From the NCBI RefSeq assembly GCF_024198175.1, contig NZ_JAJVKV010000023.1, forward strand, positions 1 to 64,000: 64,000 nt of DNA, in the 5' to 3' direction. Shown in pieces: positions 34,872 to 43,762 of the stretch. The first letter of the stretch is position 1. The number at the start of each line of letters is the position of its first letter. Source of the DNA: Pyxidicoccus xibeiensis. Lineage in GTDB: Bacteria > Myxococcota > Myxococcia > Myxococcales > Myxococcaceae. Below the pieces are notes generated by a model, which saw only the letters and a list, made by a program, of their open reading frames with translations, was not told where the DNA came from and did not search any database. Position numbers and translations under genes: made by a program.

Positions 34872-37367
34872 TCATGACGCGCCCGCCGTCCGCGCCTTGT
34901 CCTTGCCTTCCACCACCTTCACGCCACCCGCCACCACCAGCGGCGGCGCCTTGCCCCCGCCCACCGCGCCCGCCGGGTACGCCGGACGCGTGTGGTAGAT
35001 GCCCTCCAGCGTGTGCAGGAAGGACTGCGCGATGAGGTTCAGGTCCTTCAGCGTCAGGTCGCACTCGTCGAGCTGACCCTCGGAGAAGATGAGGTTGATG
35101 ATCTTCTGCACCTGCGCCTGGAGCTTGGTGCTGGTGGGGTCCGACATGGAGCGCGTGGAGGCCTCCACCGCGTCGGCAATCATCACCAGCGCCGCCTCGC
35201 GGAACTGCGGCTTGGGGCCCGGGTAGCGGTAGATGCTCTCGTCGATGGGAGGCGCGCCCTCCTTGCCCTCCTGCTCCTTGAGGGCCTTGTGGTAGAAATA
35301 CCCCACCGTGCGCGTGCCGTGGTGCTGCGGAATGGCGTCCGCCACCAGCTTGGGCAGCCGGTACTGGCGCGCCATCTCCAGCCCCTCCGTCACGTGCCGC
35401 TTGATGATGACGGCGCTCATCGCCGGCGCGAGCGTGTCGTGCCGGTTCTCCCCCTTCTGGTTCTCCCCGAAGTAGAGCGGGTTCCGGCCCTTTCCGATGT
35501 CGTGGTAGTACGCGCACGAGCGGGCCAGGAGCGGGTTGGCGCCAATGGCCTCGGCCGCGTTCTCCACCAGCGAGCCGATGATGATGGAGTGGTGGTACGT
35601 GCCGGGCGCCTGGACGATGAGCTCCTTGAGCGCCGGGTGGTTGAGGTTGGCCAGCTCCAGCAGCTTGATGTCCGACGCGTAGCCGAAGGTGGACTCGATG
35701 AGCGGCGTCAGCGCCATCACCATCACCGGCACCGCCAGCGTGGAGCCCACGAAGGCGCACAGCGCGGTGATGAGCGTGTCGCCCGCCAGCCCCTTGCCTT
35801 CCACCAGGAAGAGGAACACCACTGCCACCAGGTTGGCCGAACCGGTAATCAGACCCGCCCGGAAGATGCCCACCCGGTCCTTGGCCTTGACGATGCGGTC
35901 GGCCGCCACCAGCGAGCCCACCAGCGTGTAGATGCCGAACGCCAGCGAGTTGCTCAGCATCACCCCGGCGAGGCAGGCGAAGACGAGCGCGAAGAAGAGC
36001 GCCAGCTCCTGCGTGAGGATGAAGCGCACCAGCATGGCGCCGGCCGCCACGGGGAAGGCGTAATAGAAGGCCTCGATTGGCAGCGCCGTGTACCGGTCCT
36101 GCACCGCGTCCGCGATGGACACCCAGACCTGCAAGAGGCCCAGCAGGCCCACCAGCAGCAGGCCCAGCAGCACGCCGTCCTTGCGCGTGGGCCGGAAGCG
36201 CCGGAAGGCCGCGCGGCAGAAGAAGTACGAGGACACCACCAGCAGCGCCACCAGCCCGGTGCCGCCCACCTGGAGCTGCAGCAGGTCCAGCTGGTCCGTC
36301 TCCGCGCGCATGCCGCGCAGCACCACCAGGTGCGTGTCGTTGACGAGCTCGCCGTCACCGATGACGCGCTGGCCCTTCTTGATGGAGATGACGGCGTCCT
36401 TCACCGCCTGCGCCGCCTGGGTGCGCCGCGCGTCCGTCTCCGCGATGTTGATGGTGAGGTTGGCGCGCACCAGCCGCTTGGCCAGCCGCAGCACGGCCCG
36501 GCGCTGCACGCCCGGGGCGTCCGGAAGCAGGTTGCCGGGGATGGAGGCGAAGCGGTCCAGCTCCTGGTGCGCCTCGCGCACGTCCACCACCTGCGGCGCG
36601 GAGCCCGGCAGCGTCTCCTCGCCCTTGTTCACCACGTCCCGGACGGTGAGCCCCTGCGGCGCCTCGCGCGCCAGCTCCTCGCGCGCGCCCGCCACGTGCA
36701 CCGGCCCGCGCTCGGAGCGGTAGGCCCGCTCCAGCAGCAGCAGCGTGGCCGCCTCCGCCTCCTGCGAGAAGCGGGTGGCGTACAGCGCCTGGAAGTCCTC
36801 CGCCTCGAGGCTCGTCTCGCGCTGGCCGAAGAGCAGCTCCTGCAGCTCCGCCTGCATCTCCTCGCGGGCGCGGCGCTCCCGCTCCACGTCCTCCGGGGTC
36901 GGCGCCGCGGGGCGCTTGCGGCGGCCCGCCTCCTCCATGTCCGTGTCCGAGCGGGCCTCCGCCAGCTCATCCAGGCGGACCCGCATGGTTTCAAACGCGG
37001 ACCCCACCGTGGTGCGCAGATGTCCCACCACGGCCGGGTTCAAGTCGTAGACGGGGCGGACGGCGGCGCGGGCGTCCTGGCGCCGCTGCTGCGTCATGGC
37101 GCGGTGGACGATTTCGTAGTCGCGGGCCGCCTTGAAGCCGGCGGGAGAGCTGGCCCGGAACGGCTTGCCGACGTGCTCGTCCGTGAGGGCCGGAATCTGC
37201 TGGCTGTACAGGCCGGGGGAGATGACGAAGCCTGCGCCCACCGACACGACGAGCAGCAGGAAGACCTGGATGGCGCGCCGACCCCAGGCGGCATTGCCCA
37301 GGCCGAGGCGATCGGCGAGCGCGTCCAGCGGGCTGGGCCCTGGAGGGGGGGATTCCGGTTCGGCCAT
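34872..37367 (-). CDS. pgpH: 7TM-HD domain protein (PgpH-type c-di-AMP phosphodiesterase)
   Basis: An 831-residue membrane protein of the PgpH/YqfF family: N-terminal helix (about 30-50), a large extracytoplasmic 7TMR-HDED domain (55-330), seven helices (about 345-540) and a cytoplasmic HD domain with HHSIIIGSLVENAAEAIGAN and the metal motif YYHDIGKGRNPLYFGENQ near 613-630. Family members degrade cyclic di-AMP; whether this organism makes it cannot be seen here. ATG at 37367 is preferred over a GTG four codons upstream. It lies between phoH and ybeY, the same set found together in Firmicutes. Confidence 0.9.
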   Translation of the reverse strand: MAEPESPPPGPSPLDALADRLGLGNAAWGRRAIQVFLLLVVSVGAGFVISPGLYSQQIPALTDEHVGKPFRASSPAGFKAARDYEIVHRAMTQQRRQDARAAVRPVYDLNPAVVGHLRTTVGSAFETMRVRLDELAEARSDTDMEEAGRRKRPAAPTPEDVERERRAREEMQAELQELLFGQRETSLEAEDFQALYATRFSQEAEAATLLLLERAYRSERGPVHVAGAREELAREAPQGLTVRDVVNKGEETLPGSAPQVVDVREAHQELDRFASIPGNLLPDAPGVQRRAVLRLAKRLVRANLTINIAETDARRTQAAQAVKDAVISIKKGQRVIGDGELVNDTHLVVLRGMRAETDQLDLLQLQVGGTGLVALLVVSSYFFCRAAFRRFRPTRKDGVLLGLLLVGLLGLLQVWVSIADAVQDRYTALPIEAFYYAFPVAAGAMLVRFILTQELALFFALVFACLAGVMLSNSLAFGIYTLVGSLVAADRIVKAKDRVGIFRAGLITGSANLVAVVFLFLVEGKGLAGDTLITALCAFVGSTLAVPVMVMALTPLIESTFGYASDIKLLELANLNHPALKELIVQAPGTYHHSIIIGSLVENAAEAIGANPLLARSCAYYHDIGKGRNPLYFGENQKGENRHDTLAPAMSAVIIKRHVTEGLEMARQYRLPKLVADAIPQHHGTRTVGYFYHKALKEQEGKEGAPPIDESIYRYPGPKPQFREAALVMIADAVEASTRSMSDPTSTKLQAQVQKIINLIFSEGQLDECDLTLKDLNLIAQSFLHTLEGIYHTRPAYPAGAVGGGKAPPLVVAGGVKVVEGKDKARTAGAS

Positions 37368-37445
37368 GGGGGTCCTCACCCTAGATAAGGCGTCACGGCT
37401 CCATCAAGGACGCAGCGCCAGGGAAAATTCACGAGGGTGGGATAG

Positions 37446-37485
37446 CGTACGCCCGCCCGCCAGGGTGTGCGCGGGTGGGCATACG
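37446..37485 (-). terminator. long hairpin between phoH and pgpH
   Basis: CGTA-c-GCCCGCCCGC, a 10-nt loop, then GCGGGTGGGC-a-TACG: an imperfect stem of about 14 pairs in the 133-bp gap. It may partly terminate phoH transcription and set the phoH to pgpH ratio. Confidence 0.4.
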
Positions 37486-37500
37486 TGGGCAGCGAAGGCG

Positions 37501-38574
37501 TCACTCGCGACCGACGGGCGCGGGCTCGACGGACTGCGGGGCAGCAGGGGACTCGCGGGCCACCTGGGCCTCGAGCTTGGCCAGCTCCGCCCTGTCGTAG
37601 GCGCGGATGACCTCCTGGACGAGCGGGTGGCGGACCACGTCCACCTCGGAGAACTCCGCGAAGTGGATGCCCTCCACCTTCTTCAGCACCGAGCGCGCGT
37701 GGTTCAGGCCGGACATCTTGCCCGTGGGCAGGTCCACCTGCGTCACGTCACCGGTGATGACGGCCTTGCTGTTGTAGCCCAGGCGCGTGAGGAACATCTT
37801 CATCTGTTCCACGGTGGTGTTCTGCGCCTCGTCGAGGATGACGAAGGCGTCGTTGAGGGTGCGGCCGCGCATGAAGGCCAGCGGGGCCACTTCCACCACG
37901 CCCTGCTCCAGCAGCTGCGCGGCACGCTCGGCCGCCATCATGTCGTGGAGCGCGTCGTACAGCGGGCGCAGGTACGGGTTCACCTTCTCCTGCAAGTCTC
38001 CAGGGAGGAAGCCCAGCTTCTCGCCGGCCTCCACCGCGGGACGCGCCAGGATGATGCGCTTGACCTTGCGCTCCTGCAGGAACGCCACCGCCATGGCCAT
38101 GGCCAGGTACGTCTTGCCCGTACCGGCGGGACCGATGCCGAAGACGATGTCGTGGGCCCGGATGGCGTCCACGTAGCGCTTTTGGTTGATGCTCTTGGGC
38201 GCAATCTGCCGGTTGCCCGAGCTCTTCAGGACGGGGCCGAGCATGACCTCCTGCAACGACTCCGCGCCGCCCCGGCCGAGCACCTTGATGCCCTGCTCCA
38301 CGTCCTCGCGGTACACGGGACGGCCCGCGCGGATCATCTCCTCCAGGTTCTCCAGGAGGCGCACGGAGAAGGCCACGGCGTCGGAAGGCCCGGACAGGTG
38401 GAACTCGGTCCCCCGCTGTCCGACCCGGACGCCGAGGCGCCGCTCCATCAGCTTGAGGTTCTCGTTCTGGTTGCCGCAGAGAGCCAGGGCGGTCGCGTTG
38501 TCACGAACGTCCACCTTGGCCGAGGCGGAGGTGGTGAGGACTTCGGGCGCTTCCAACGTGGCGGGGTTTCTCAA
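37501..38574 (-). CDS. PhoH-like ATPase
   Basis: A 357-residue PhoH family protein. An N-terminal KH-like/RNA-binding segment (about 20-95, NATALALCGNQNENLKLMER) precedes the P-loop ATPase with Walker A GPAGTGKTYLAMAMAV near 148-163, Walker B DAFVILDEAQNTT near 243-255 and sensor ITGDVTQVDLP near 276. The C-terminal SPAAPQSVEPAP tail is disordered. It is linked to RNA metabolism through its ybeY-pgpH neighbours. The best start is TTG at 38574 with a weak GAGG upstream; the next in-frame ATG would remove conserved residues. Confidence 0.92.
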   Translation of the reverse strand: MRNPATLEAPEVLTTSASAKVDVRDNATALALCGNQNENLKLMERRLGVRVGQRGTEFHLSGPSDAVAFSVRLLENLEEMIRAGRPVYREDVEQGIKVLGRGGAESLQEVMLGPVLKSSGNRQIAPKSINQKRYVDAIRAHDIVFGIGPAGTGKTYLAMAMAVAFLQERKVKRIILARPAVEAGEKLGFLPGDLQEKVNPYLRPLYDALHDMMAAERAAQLLEQGVVEVAPLAFMRGRTLNDAFVILDEAQNTTVEQMKMFLTRLGYNSKAVITGDVTQVDLPTGKMSGLNHARSVLKKVEGIHFAEFSEVDVVRHPLVQEVIRAYDRAELAKLEAQVARESPAAPQSVEPAPVGRE

Positions 38575-38662
38575 TGCAGGTCAATCCTCGGTCAGTGCGC
38601 GTGACGACTGACCTCAACGTAACGCCGGCCCATGGGGTGCGAAAGACGACTTTGCGTCACGG

Positions 38663-39781
38663 CTAGCGCAAGGGTGGCAGGAGGACGAACCGCCGAGCAG
38701 CCAGCCGTCGGTAATAGTACTCCTCCCGCCAGGGGTATCGGAGTTCTTCCGGTTTCAACAATCCAGCCTGCACCAAAGAATCCAGACGTTCCGGCAGCTC
38801 TCCACGTTCCAGACGGAACACTTCCAGGGCCGCTTCGATGCGGACGCGCTGGGCGTGGGAAACATGACGCTGGGCGGCGGGATCCGCGAAAGAAGTCGCG
38901 GCGGCGTCCGCATGGCTCGCGTACGCCCCCCGGGAGACCACGAGGGCGAGCGCGGCCAGCACGGCCATGGTGGCCAGCACCCGCCCGACCGACCCCGCCA
39001 TCCGGGCGAGCAGGCGCTCGTCACCTGGCGCGGGAGAGCGCCCCCCTTGCGGGTCGACGGCGCGCACGTACTCGCCCTTCACCAGGTTGAAGAGGGCCTT
39101 GCAGGTCTCGAACTCGCCCAGGCAGCAGACGTCGACCAGCTTGCGCAAGTCCCTTCCGGGCGCCAGCTCCTCGTAGACGCGCCGCTCGGTGGGGCCGATG
39201 GTGCCCAGCTCCCCACCCTCCTCGCCGGGCCGGGGCTGGGGCAGCGCCTTGAGGCGCTCGAAGGTGAGGTCGTCGCGGTGGATCTTCTTCCGGATGACGG
39301 GCCACTCGTCCACCATCCGGAAGCCCTCCATGAGCACCGTCTCGGCGCGCAAGGGGTGGATGGCCTCCGCGTCCGCCTCCACGGGCTGCTGGATGAACTC
39401 GTAGGTGCCGGCCTTCCAGGTGAAGAGGCGGTAGATGGTCTCGGTGGCCTGCAGCTGCATCATCGCCTGGAAGCGCTCGGCGGTGAGGGCCTGGCTGGAG
39501 ACGAGCACGTCGCCCAGCCGCTTGAGGGTGCGCTTCTGCGTCTCGAGCGCCGCCTCCAGCTGCATCTCGGTGATGAGCTCGGCGCGCACCAGCATGTTGC
39601 CGATGAGCTCCTTGCGCTTCCGGGTGAGGCTCTCGGCCTTGATGATGTGGCCGTCCTTGAAGCCGACGCGCACCTCCTGGTCCTTCTGGTGGAAGTGGAG
39701 CGTGCCCGTCTTCTGCTGCTGCCCGATGAGCTGCAGGATGTCGCCGATACCGAAGTCCTTCAGCGTTCCCTTGAGAGCCAT
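38663..39781 (-). CDS. PATAN/DUF4388 protein with a C-terminal membrane helix
   Basis: A 372-residue protein. Residues 1-100 form a PATAN domain (MALKGTLKDFGIGDILQLIG, then VGFKDGHIIKAES), a module common in myxobacterial signalling; residues 100-260 look like a second copy with helical linkers. A hydrophobic helix (about 280-302, LATMAVLAALALVVSRGAYA) is followed by a C-terminal segment with ERLDSLVQAGLLKPEELRYP, similar to the end of type II secretion pseudopilin-like domains. It begins 5 bp after the TPR membrane gene. The role is unknown; the architecture suggests a membrane-linked adaptor. Confidence 0.7.
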   Translation of the reverse strand: MALKGTLKDFGIGDILQLIGQQQKTGTLHFHQKDQEVRVGFKDGHIIKAESLTRKRKELIGNMLVRAELITEMQLEAALETQKRTLKRLGDVLVSSQALTAERFQAMMQLQATETIYRLFTWKAGTYEFIQQPVEADAEAIHPLRAETVLMEGFRMVDEWPVIRKKIHRDDLTFERLKALPQPRPGEEGGELGTIGPTERRVYEELAPGRDLRKLVDVCCLGEFETCKALFNLVKGEYVRAVDPQGGRSPAPGDERLLARMAGSVGRVLATMAVLAALALVVSRGAYASHADAAATSFADPAAQRHVSHAQRVRIEAALEVFRLERGELPERLDSLVQAGLLKPEELRYPWREEYYYRRLAARRFVLLPPLR

Positions 39782-39786
39782 GGTCC

Positions 39787-41964
39787 CTACTCCTCCCCTC
39801 GCCGCAGCCGGTGCAGGCCGCGCAGCGAGAGCAGGTAGATGGAGAGGAGCAGCAGCGCCGGCGGCACCAGCTTGAGGTACAGCGGCGCCGCGCCGTAGGG
39901 CGCCCGCACCAGGCCCTGGTGGAGCAGCACCGCGCCCAGCGCGAAGAGGAAGAAGAAGGCGTGGATGGCGCCGCGCACCGGCACCCCGGAGGCGACGTGG
40001 CCCGCGCCGGACAGCAGCGCCCCCAGCACGTAGGACAGCCGGCCCGCCCACGCCTGGTGGCGGTCCACCTGTCCCTGCTTGCGCTGCCGCAGCTGCTGCG
40101 GCACCAGGCCCTTGCGCTGGAAGACGTTCACGCACTGGCCGCACTGCTTGCTGCCCACGCCCAGCTCCGGATCACACCGCACGCACACCGGACGGCCGCA
40201 GCGCTCGCACACCTTCGCCGCCTTCAGCCGCCCGCCGGCGAACCCCCACGGAATCAGCAGCAGCGCCAGCACCGCCGGCACCGCCCAGGCCACCGGCCCC
40301 GGCGCCACCCCGGGCAGCAGCCACCGGCCCAGCTGGGCCTCCACCCGGCGCCCCGCCTCCGTGCCGTCCGCCAGCGACAGCCAGTCGGCCTCCTGCAGCT
40401 CCGGCGACAGCATCAGGAGGTTGAGCAGCAGCCGGTCCTCCGGCGGAGGCTCCCGGCGCAGCAGCGAGCCGTCCAGCGCCTGCGCGGAGGCCATGGCGGT
40501 GGCGGCGCGGTCCAGCTCGCGGCCCACCTCCGAGTCCTTCAGCGTCTTCGCCCGGCGGCGGTACACCTGCGCCAGGTTGTAGTGCGGGGCCGCCATCCGA
40601 GGGTCCGCCTGCGACGCCTGCGCGTAGAGCTGCGCCGCCCCCTCCGGGTCCCCCAGCCCCACCAGCGTGTTGCCGAACCGGGTCAGCAGCCGCGCGTCAC
40701 CGCTGCGCAGCGCCGAGGCCGCCTTGAAGTGCGTCCGCGCTTCCTCCAGCAGCCCGCGGCGCGACTCGTAGTGCGCCAGCGCGGAGAGCTCCGCGAAGGT
40801 GGCCGCGCGCGACTCCAGCCGGGCGAGCACCCGCGCCATGGCGTCCTCCGCCGACAGGCCGCCGCGCTCCAGGAGGTAGACATCCTCCGCGGGCGTCCCG
40901 GCGAAGGCCGTCACCCGCGCGAGCTGCCCGGCCGCCAGCGGCACCAGGCCCAGCCCGGCCACCAGCACCGCCGCCACCACCCGCTCCGGGCGCGTGAGGT
41001 AGAACGCCACCACGCCCAGCAGCACCAGCGACACCGCCACCACGCCCATCCCCAGCGCCACCGGCAGGCCCAGCAGCAGCAGGCCCAGCAGCGCGGACTG
41101 CCAGCGCGCCACCGCGCGGGGCAGCAGGTGGTGGAAGTCGTGCAGCGCGTAGCGCACCCGGCGCAGGAACAGCAGCCCCACCAGCACCACCGCCGTGGCC
41201 GACCACGCCAGCAGCACCAGGGCGCCCAGGTCCGCCAGCAGCGGCCGGCGGTAGCGCGGGTCCTTCACCAGCGAGACGAAGGCGCCGCGCGCCTGCGCGA
41301 GGTACCGGGACACGTCCCCCGGCGCGGACAGCGCGTGCAGCTCCGCGAGCTCGAAGCGCGCATAGGGCAGCCCCGGCGACAGCTCCACCGCCAGCTCCGC
41401 CAGCCGCACCGCGCCCGCCAGGTCTCCCGCCCGGCGCCGCACCGCGGACTCGCGCAGGAAGCCCACGCTGAGCGGCTCCAGGTCGCTCGCCACCAGCTCC
41501 GCGCGCAGCTTCACCAGCTCCGCCTGCGCCGCCTGCGCGGTGGCGCCGTCATTCGTCGCCCGCGCCTGCCGCCACCGCTCCCAGACCGCCAGCACGTCCG
41601 CGTCCGACAGGCGCGGCGTCAGCACCGGGCCCACGACCGGGCGCGGCACCACCACCGGCACCTCGGGCGCGGGGGGCGGCTCCGGAGTCCGGGCGCTCGG
41701 GGGCGCGGCCTCCACGGCCTTCGCTCCCTTCGTGGGCTTGCGGACGGGCGCGTCGTCCTCCGCGGGAGGAGGCTCGGGCTCGTCGGGGATGTCCTCGATG
41801 GGCTGATCCCTCGGGTCGAAGGACTCGTCCCGCAGGTCGGGCTCGATGGCGCCCGGATCCACCTCCTGGAGGCGGGAGGGCGCTTCGAGCTGGGCGGACG
41901 CGCCGCTCGGAGCCAGCAGCAGGAGGCCACACAGGAGCAGGGCGGGGAGCGGGAAGCGGATCAT
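39787..41964 (-). CDS. TPR-containing membrane protein with a zinc-ribbon
   Basis: A 725-residue envelope protein: signal peptide (about 1-24, SGASA), a Pro/Glu-rich low-complexity region (25-115), helical repeats (about 120-235), four to five membrane helices (about 245-365), TPR repeats (about 400-490), then a Cys cluster (CERCGRPVCVRC and CGQCV near 610-635), and two or three C-terminal helices (about 655-720). The Cys cluster looks like a zinc-ribbon. I do not recognise a family. Co-transcription with the PATAN protein (5 bp gap) suggests a joint function. Confidence 0.65.
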   Translation of the reverse strand: MIRFPLPALLLCGLLLLAPSGASAQLEAPSRLQEVDPGAIEPDLRDESFDPRDQPIEDIPDEPEPPPAEDDAPVRKPTKGAKAVEAAPPSARTPEPPPAPEVPVVVPRPVVGPVLTPRLSDADVLAVWERWRQARATNDGATAQAAQAELVKLRAELVASDLEPLSVGFLRESAVRRRAGDLAGAVRLAELAVELSPGLPYARFELAELHALSAPGDVSRYLAQARGAFVSLVKDPRYRRPLLADLGALVLLAWSATAVVLVGLLFLRRVRYALHDFHHLLPRAVARWQSALLGLLLLGLPVALGMGVVAVSLVLLGVVAFYLTRPERVVAAVLVAGLGLVPLAAGQLARVTAFAGTPAEDVYLLERGGLSAEDAMARVLARLESRAATFAELSALAHYESRRGLLEEARTHFKAASALRSGDARLLTRFGNTLVGLGDPEGAAQLYAQASQADPRMAAPHYNLAQVYRRRAKTLKDSEVGRELDRAATAMASAQALDGSLLRREPPPEDRLLLNLLMLSPELQEADWLSLADGTEAGRRVEAQLGRWLLPGVAPGPVAWAVPAVLALLLIPWGFAGGRLKAAKVCERCGRPVCVRCDPELGVGSKQCGQCVNVFQRKGLVPQQLRQRKQGQVDRHQAWAGRLSYVLGALLSGAGHVASGVPVRGAIHAFFFLFALGAVLLHQGLVRAPYGAAPLYLKLVPPALLLLSIYLLSLRGLHRLRRGEE

Positions 41965-42103
41965 CCAGGGCGCGGATGATAGGCGACCCGAGCCGAACCA
42001 CGAAAGCGAACGCCACCGGCCCCCGTTTGGCGGCCAGGCCGGGTGCCACGCATGTTACAGGGGCGCGCGTCGCGGGCGACGGCCCGCGTGGAGGTGGACA
42101 CGG

Positions 42104-43279
42104 ATGGGGACCCCCGGGGCGGAGCTGGAGCGGCTGGTGGACATCATGCGGCGGCTGCGCGCCGAAGGCGGCTGCCCGTGGGACCGGGAGCAGGACCTGC
42201 GCTCGCTGCGCCCCTACCTCCTCGAGGAGGCATTCGAGGTCCTGGAGGAGATGGACCGCGTGGGCTACGGCGGCCCCCTGCGCCCGCTCTGCGAGGAGCT
42301 GGGGGACCTGCTCTTCCAGATTGTCTTCCATGCGCAGCTGGGCGCGGAGGTCGGCGAGTTCACGATGGCCGACGTCGCGAAGTCCATCAGCGACAAGCTC
42401 GTCAGCCGGCACCCGCACGTCTTCGGCGACCTGCGCGGCGTGGAGGGCGCCGAGCAGGTGCTGGCCAACTGGGCGAAGCTCAAGGCCGAGGAGAAGAAGC
42501 GCAAGACGGGCAGCGAGGGCTCCGTGCTGGACGGCGTCCCTGTCGCCGCGCCCGCGCTGATGCGCGCCGAGCGCCTCACCGAGAAGGCCAGCCGCATCGG
42601 CTTCGACTGGCCGGACCTGGCCGGCGTGCGCGGCAAGCTGGCGGAGGAGCTGGACGAGCTGGACGAGGCCATCGCCTCCGGAGAGCGGGACGCCATCGAG
42701 CACGAGCTGGGGGACGTCCTGTTCTCCCTGGCCAACCTGGCGCGGTTCATCAAGGCCCCCGCCGAGGACGCGCTGCGGATGGCCATCCGCCGCTTCACCA
42801 CCCGCTTCCAGCACATCGAGTCCGAGCTGCGCGCGGAGGGCGTCCCCTTCGGCGAGGCCACCCTGGCGCACATGGAGCGCCACTGGCAGGCCGCCAAGGT
42901 GAAGGAGAAGGCCCTGCCCCCGCCCGCCCGGCTGCCCCGCGCCGCCATCACCACCGTGCGCCTGCGCGTGGCGGACCTGCCCGCCCAGCGGGCCTTCTGG
43001 GACACGGTGGCCCCCCGGCTGGGCTGGAGCACCGGGCGCGGCGGCGCGGAGGAGGCCGTGTATGGAGATGGCGTCCTGCGCGTCGTCTTCCAGCGGGGAG
43101 AGGCCCCGTCCACCGGCACCGCGCTGATCCTGGAAGCCCCCTCCGCCCGGGCCGTGGAGCGGCTCAGGGCCGCCCTGGAGGAGACGCGCCCCGGAAGCGT
43201 GCTACAAGCCCGGGAGGGACGCCTGGACTTCCGGGACCCCGCCGGGCTGGTGTGGGAATACACGACCTCCGCTGGATGA
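42104..43279 (+). CDS. mazG: MazG nucleoside triphosphate pyrophosphohydrolase with C-terminal VOC domain
   Basis: Residues 1-270 are a two-domain MazG: CPWDREQDLRSLRPYLLEEA with the first EExxE helix near 41-45, CEELGDLLFQIVFHA, then KLAEELDELDEAIASGERDA with HELGDVLFSLANLARF in the second copy. MazG hydrolyses NTPs, including (p)ppGpp-related or damaged nucleotides. Residues 281-391 are a VOC/glyoxalase-like domain (AITTVRLRVADLPAQRAFWD ... LDFRDPAGLVWEY), without the usual metal-binding His. This extension is absent from standard MazG (about 260-280 residues). ATG start with GGAGG 9 nt upstream. It is divergent from the TPR gene and upstream of rpsT. Confidence 0.9.
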   Translation: MGTPGAELERLVDIMRRLRAEGGCPWDREQDLRSLRPYLLEEAFEVLEEMDRVGYGGPLRPLCEELGDLLFQIVFHAQLGAEVGEFTMADVAKSISDKLVSRHPHVFGDLRGVEGAEQVLANWAKLKAEEKKRKTGSEGSVLDGVPVAAPALMRAERLTEKASRIGFDWPDLAGVRGKLAEELDELDEAIASGERDAIEHELGDVLFSLANLARFIKAPAEDALRMAIRRFTTRFQHIESELRAEGVPFGEATLAHMERHWQAAKVKEKALPPPARLPRAAITTVRLRVADLPAQRAFWDTVAPRLGWSTGRGGAEEAVYGDGVLRVVFQRGEAPSTGTALILEAPSARAVERLRAALEETRPGSVLQAREGRLDFRDPAGLVWEYTTSAG

Positions 43280-43347
43280 TTCTCCCGCGTAGGTGTCCTG
43301 GGGCGTCTCCGGAGTCCGGAAAACCCGGCCGGACACGCACACCCGTC

Positions 43348-43376
43348 TTGACGCCCGTGAGGCGTCGCAGTAAGGA
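43348..43376 (+). promoter_or_regulatory. promoter of rpsT
   Basis: TTGACG at 43348-43353, an exact 17-nt spacer and TAAGGA at 43371-43376. Transcription should start near 43383, giving a leader of about 35 nt before the TTG start. Confidence 0.6.
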
Positions 43377-43417
43377 CGGCCCCTCTTTTTAGCCTGCCTT
43401 TCAGCTGGAGATTTCTC

Positions 43418-43684
43418 TTGGCCAACACCAAGTCCGCAGAGAAGCGTCACCGTCAGTCCCTCAAGCGCCGCGCGCGCAACGTCACCGTCCGCGGCGAGGT
43501 GAAGACCGCGGTGAAGTCCGCCCGCGAGGCGCTCACCACCAAGGCCGGGAACACGGCGGACGCGCTCAAGGCGGCCTCCAAGGCGCTGAACAAGGCGGCC
43601 TCCAAGGGCGTGCTGCACAAGCGCACCGCCTCGCGCCGCATCTCCCGCCTCGCCAAGGCCGCCACGAAGGCCGCCCGGGCTTAA
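43418..43684 (+). CDS. rpsT: 30S ribosomal protein S20
   Basis: The 88-residue basic protein matches bS20: N-terminal ANTKSAEKRHRQSLKRRARN, then Ala/Lys-rich helices ending KAARA. It binds 16S rRNA in 30S assembly. Start is TTG at 43418, preceded by CTGGAG with an 8-nt gap. E. coli rpsT also uses a UUG start tied to autoregulation by S20; a similar mechanism is plausible here but not shown. It stands alone with its own promoter and a strong downstream hairpin. Confidence 0.96.
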   Translation: MANTKSAEKRHRQSLKRRARNVTVRGEVKTAVKSAREALTTKAGNTADALKAASKALNKAASKGVLHKRTASRRISRLAKAATKAARA

Positions 43685-43698
43685 GTCGCACGCAGCAC

Positions 43699-43722
43699 CG
43701 GAGTCACCGCCCGGTGACTCCG
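43699..43722. terminator. bidirectional hairpin terminator after rpsT
   Basis: CGGAGTCACC (43699-43708), loop GCCC, GGTGACTCCG (43713-43722): a perfect 10-bp stem with a 4-nt loop, 15 bp after the rpsT stop and 40 bp from the stop of the convergent lptE-like gene. It should serve both strands. Confidence 0.7.
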
Positions 43723-43762
43723 TGATGTCCGAGCAGGCTACCGGGAGGAGGCCGCGGTCTCC

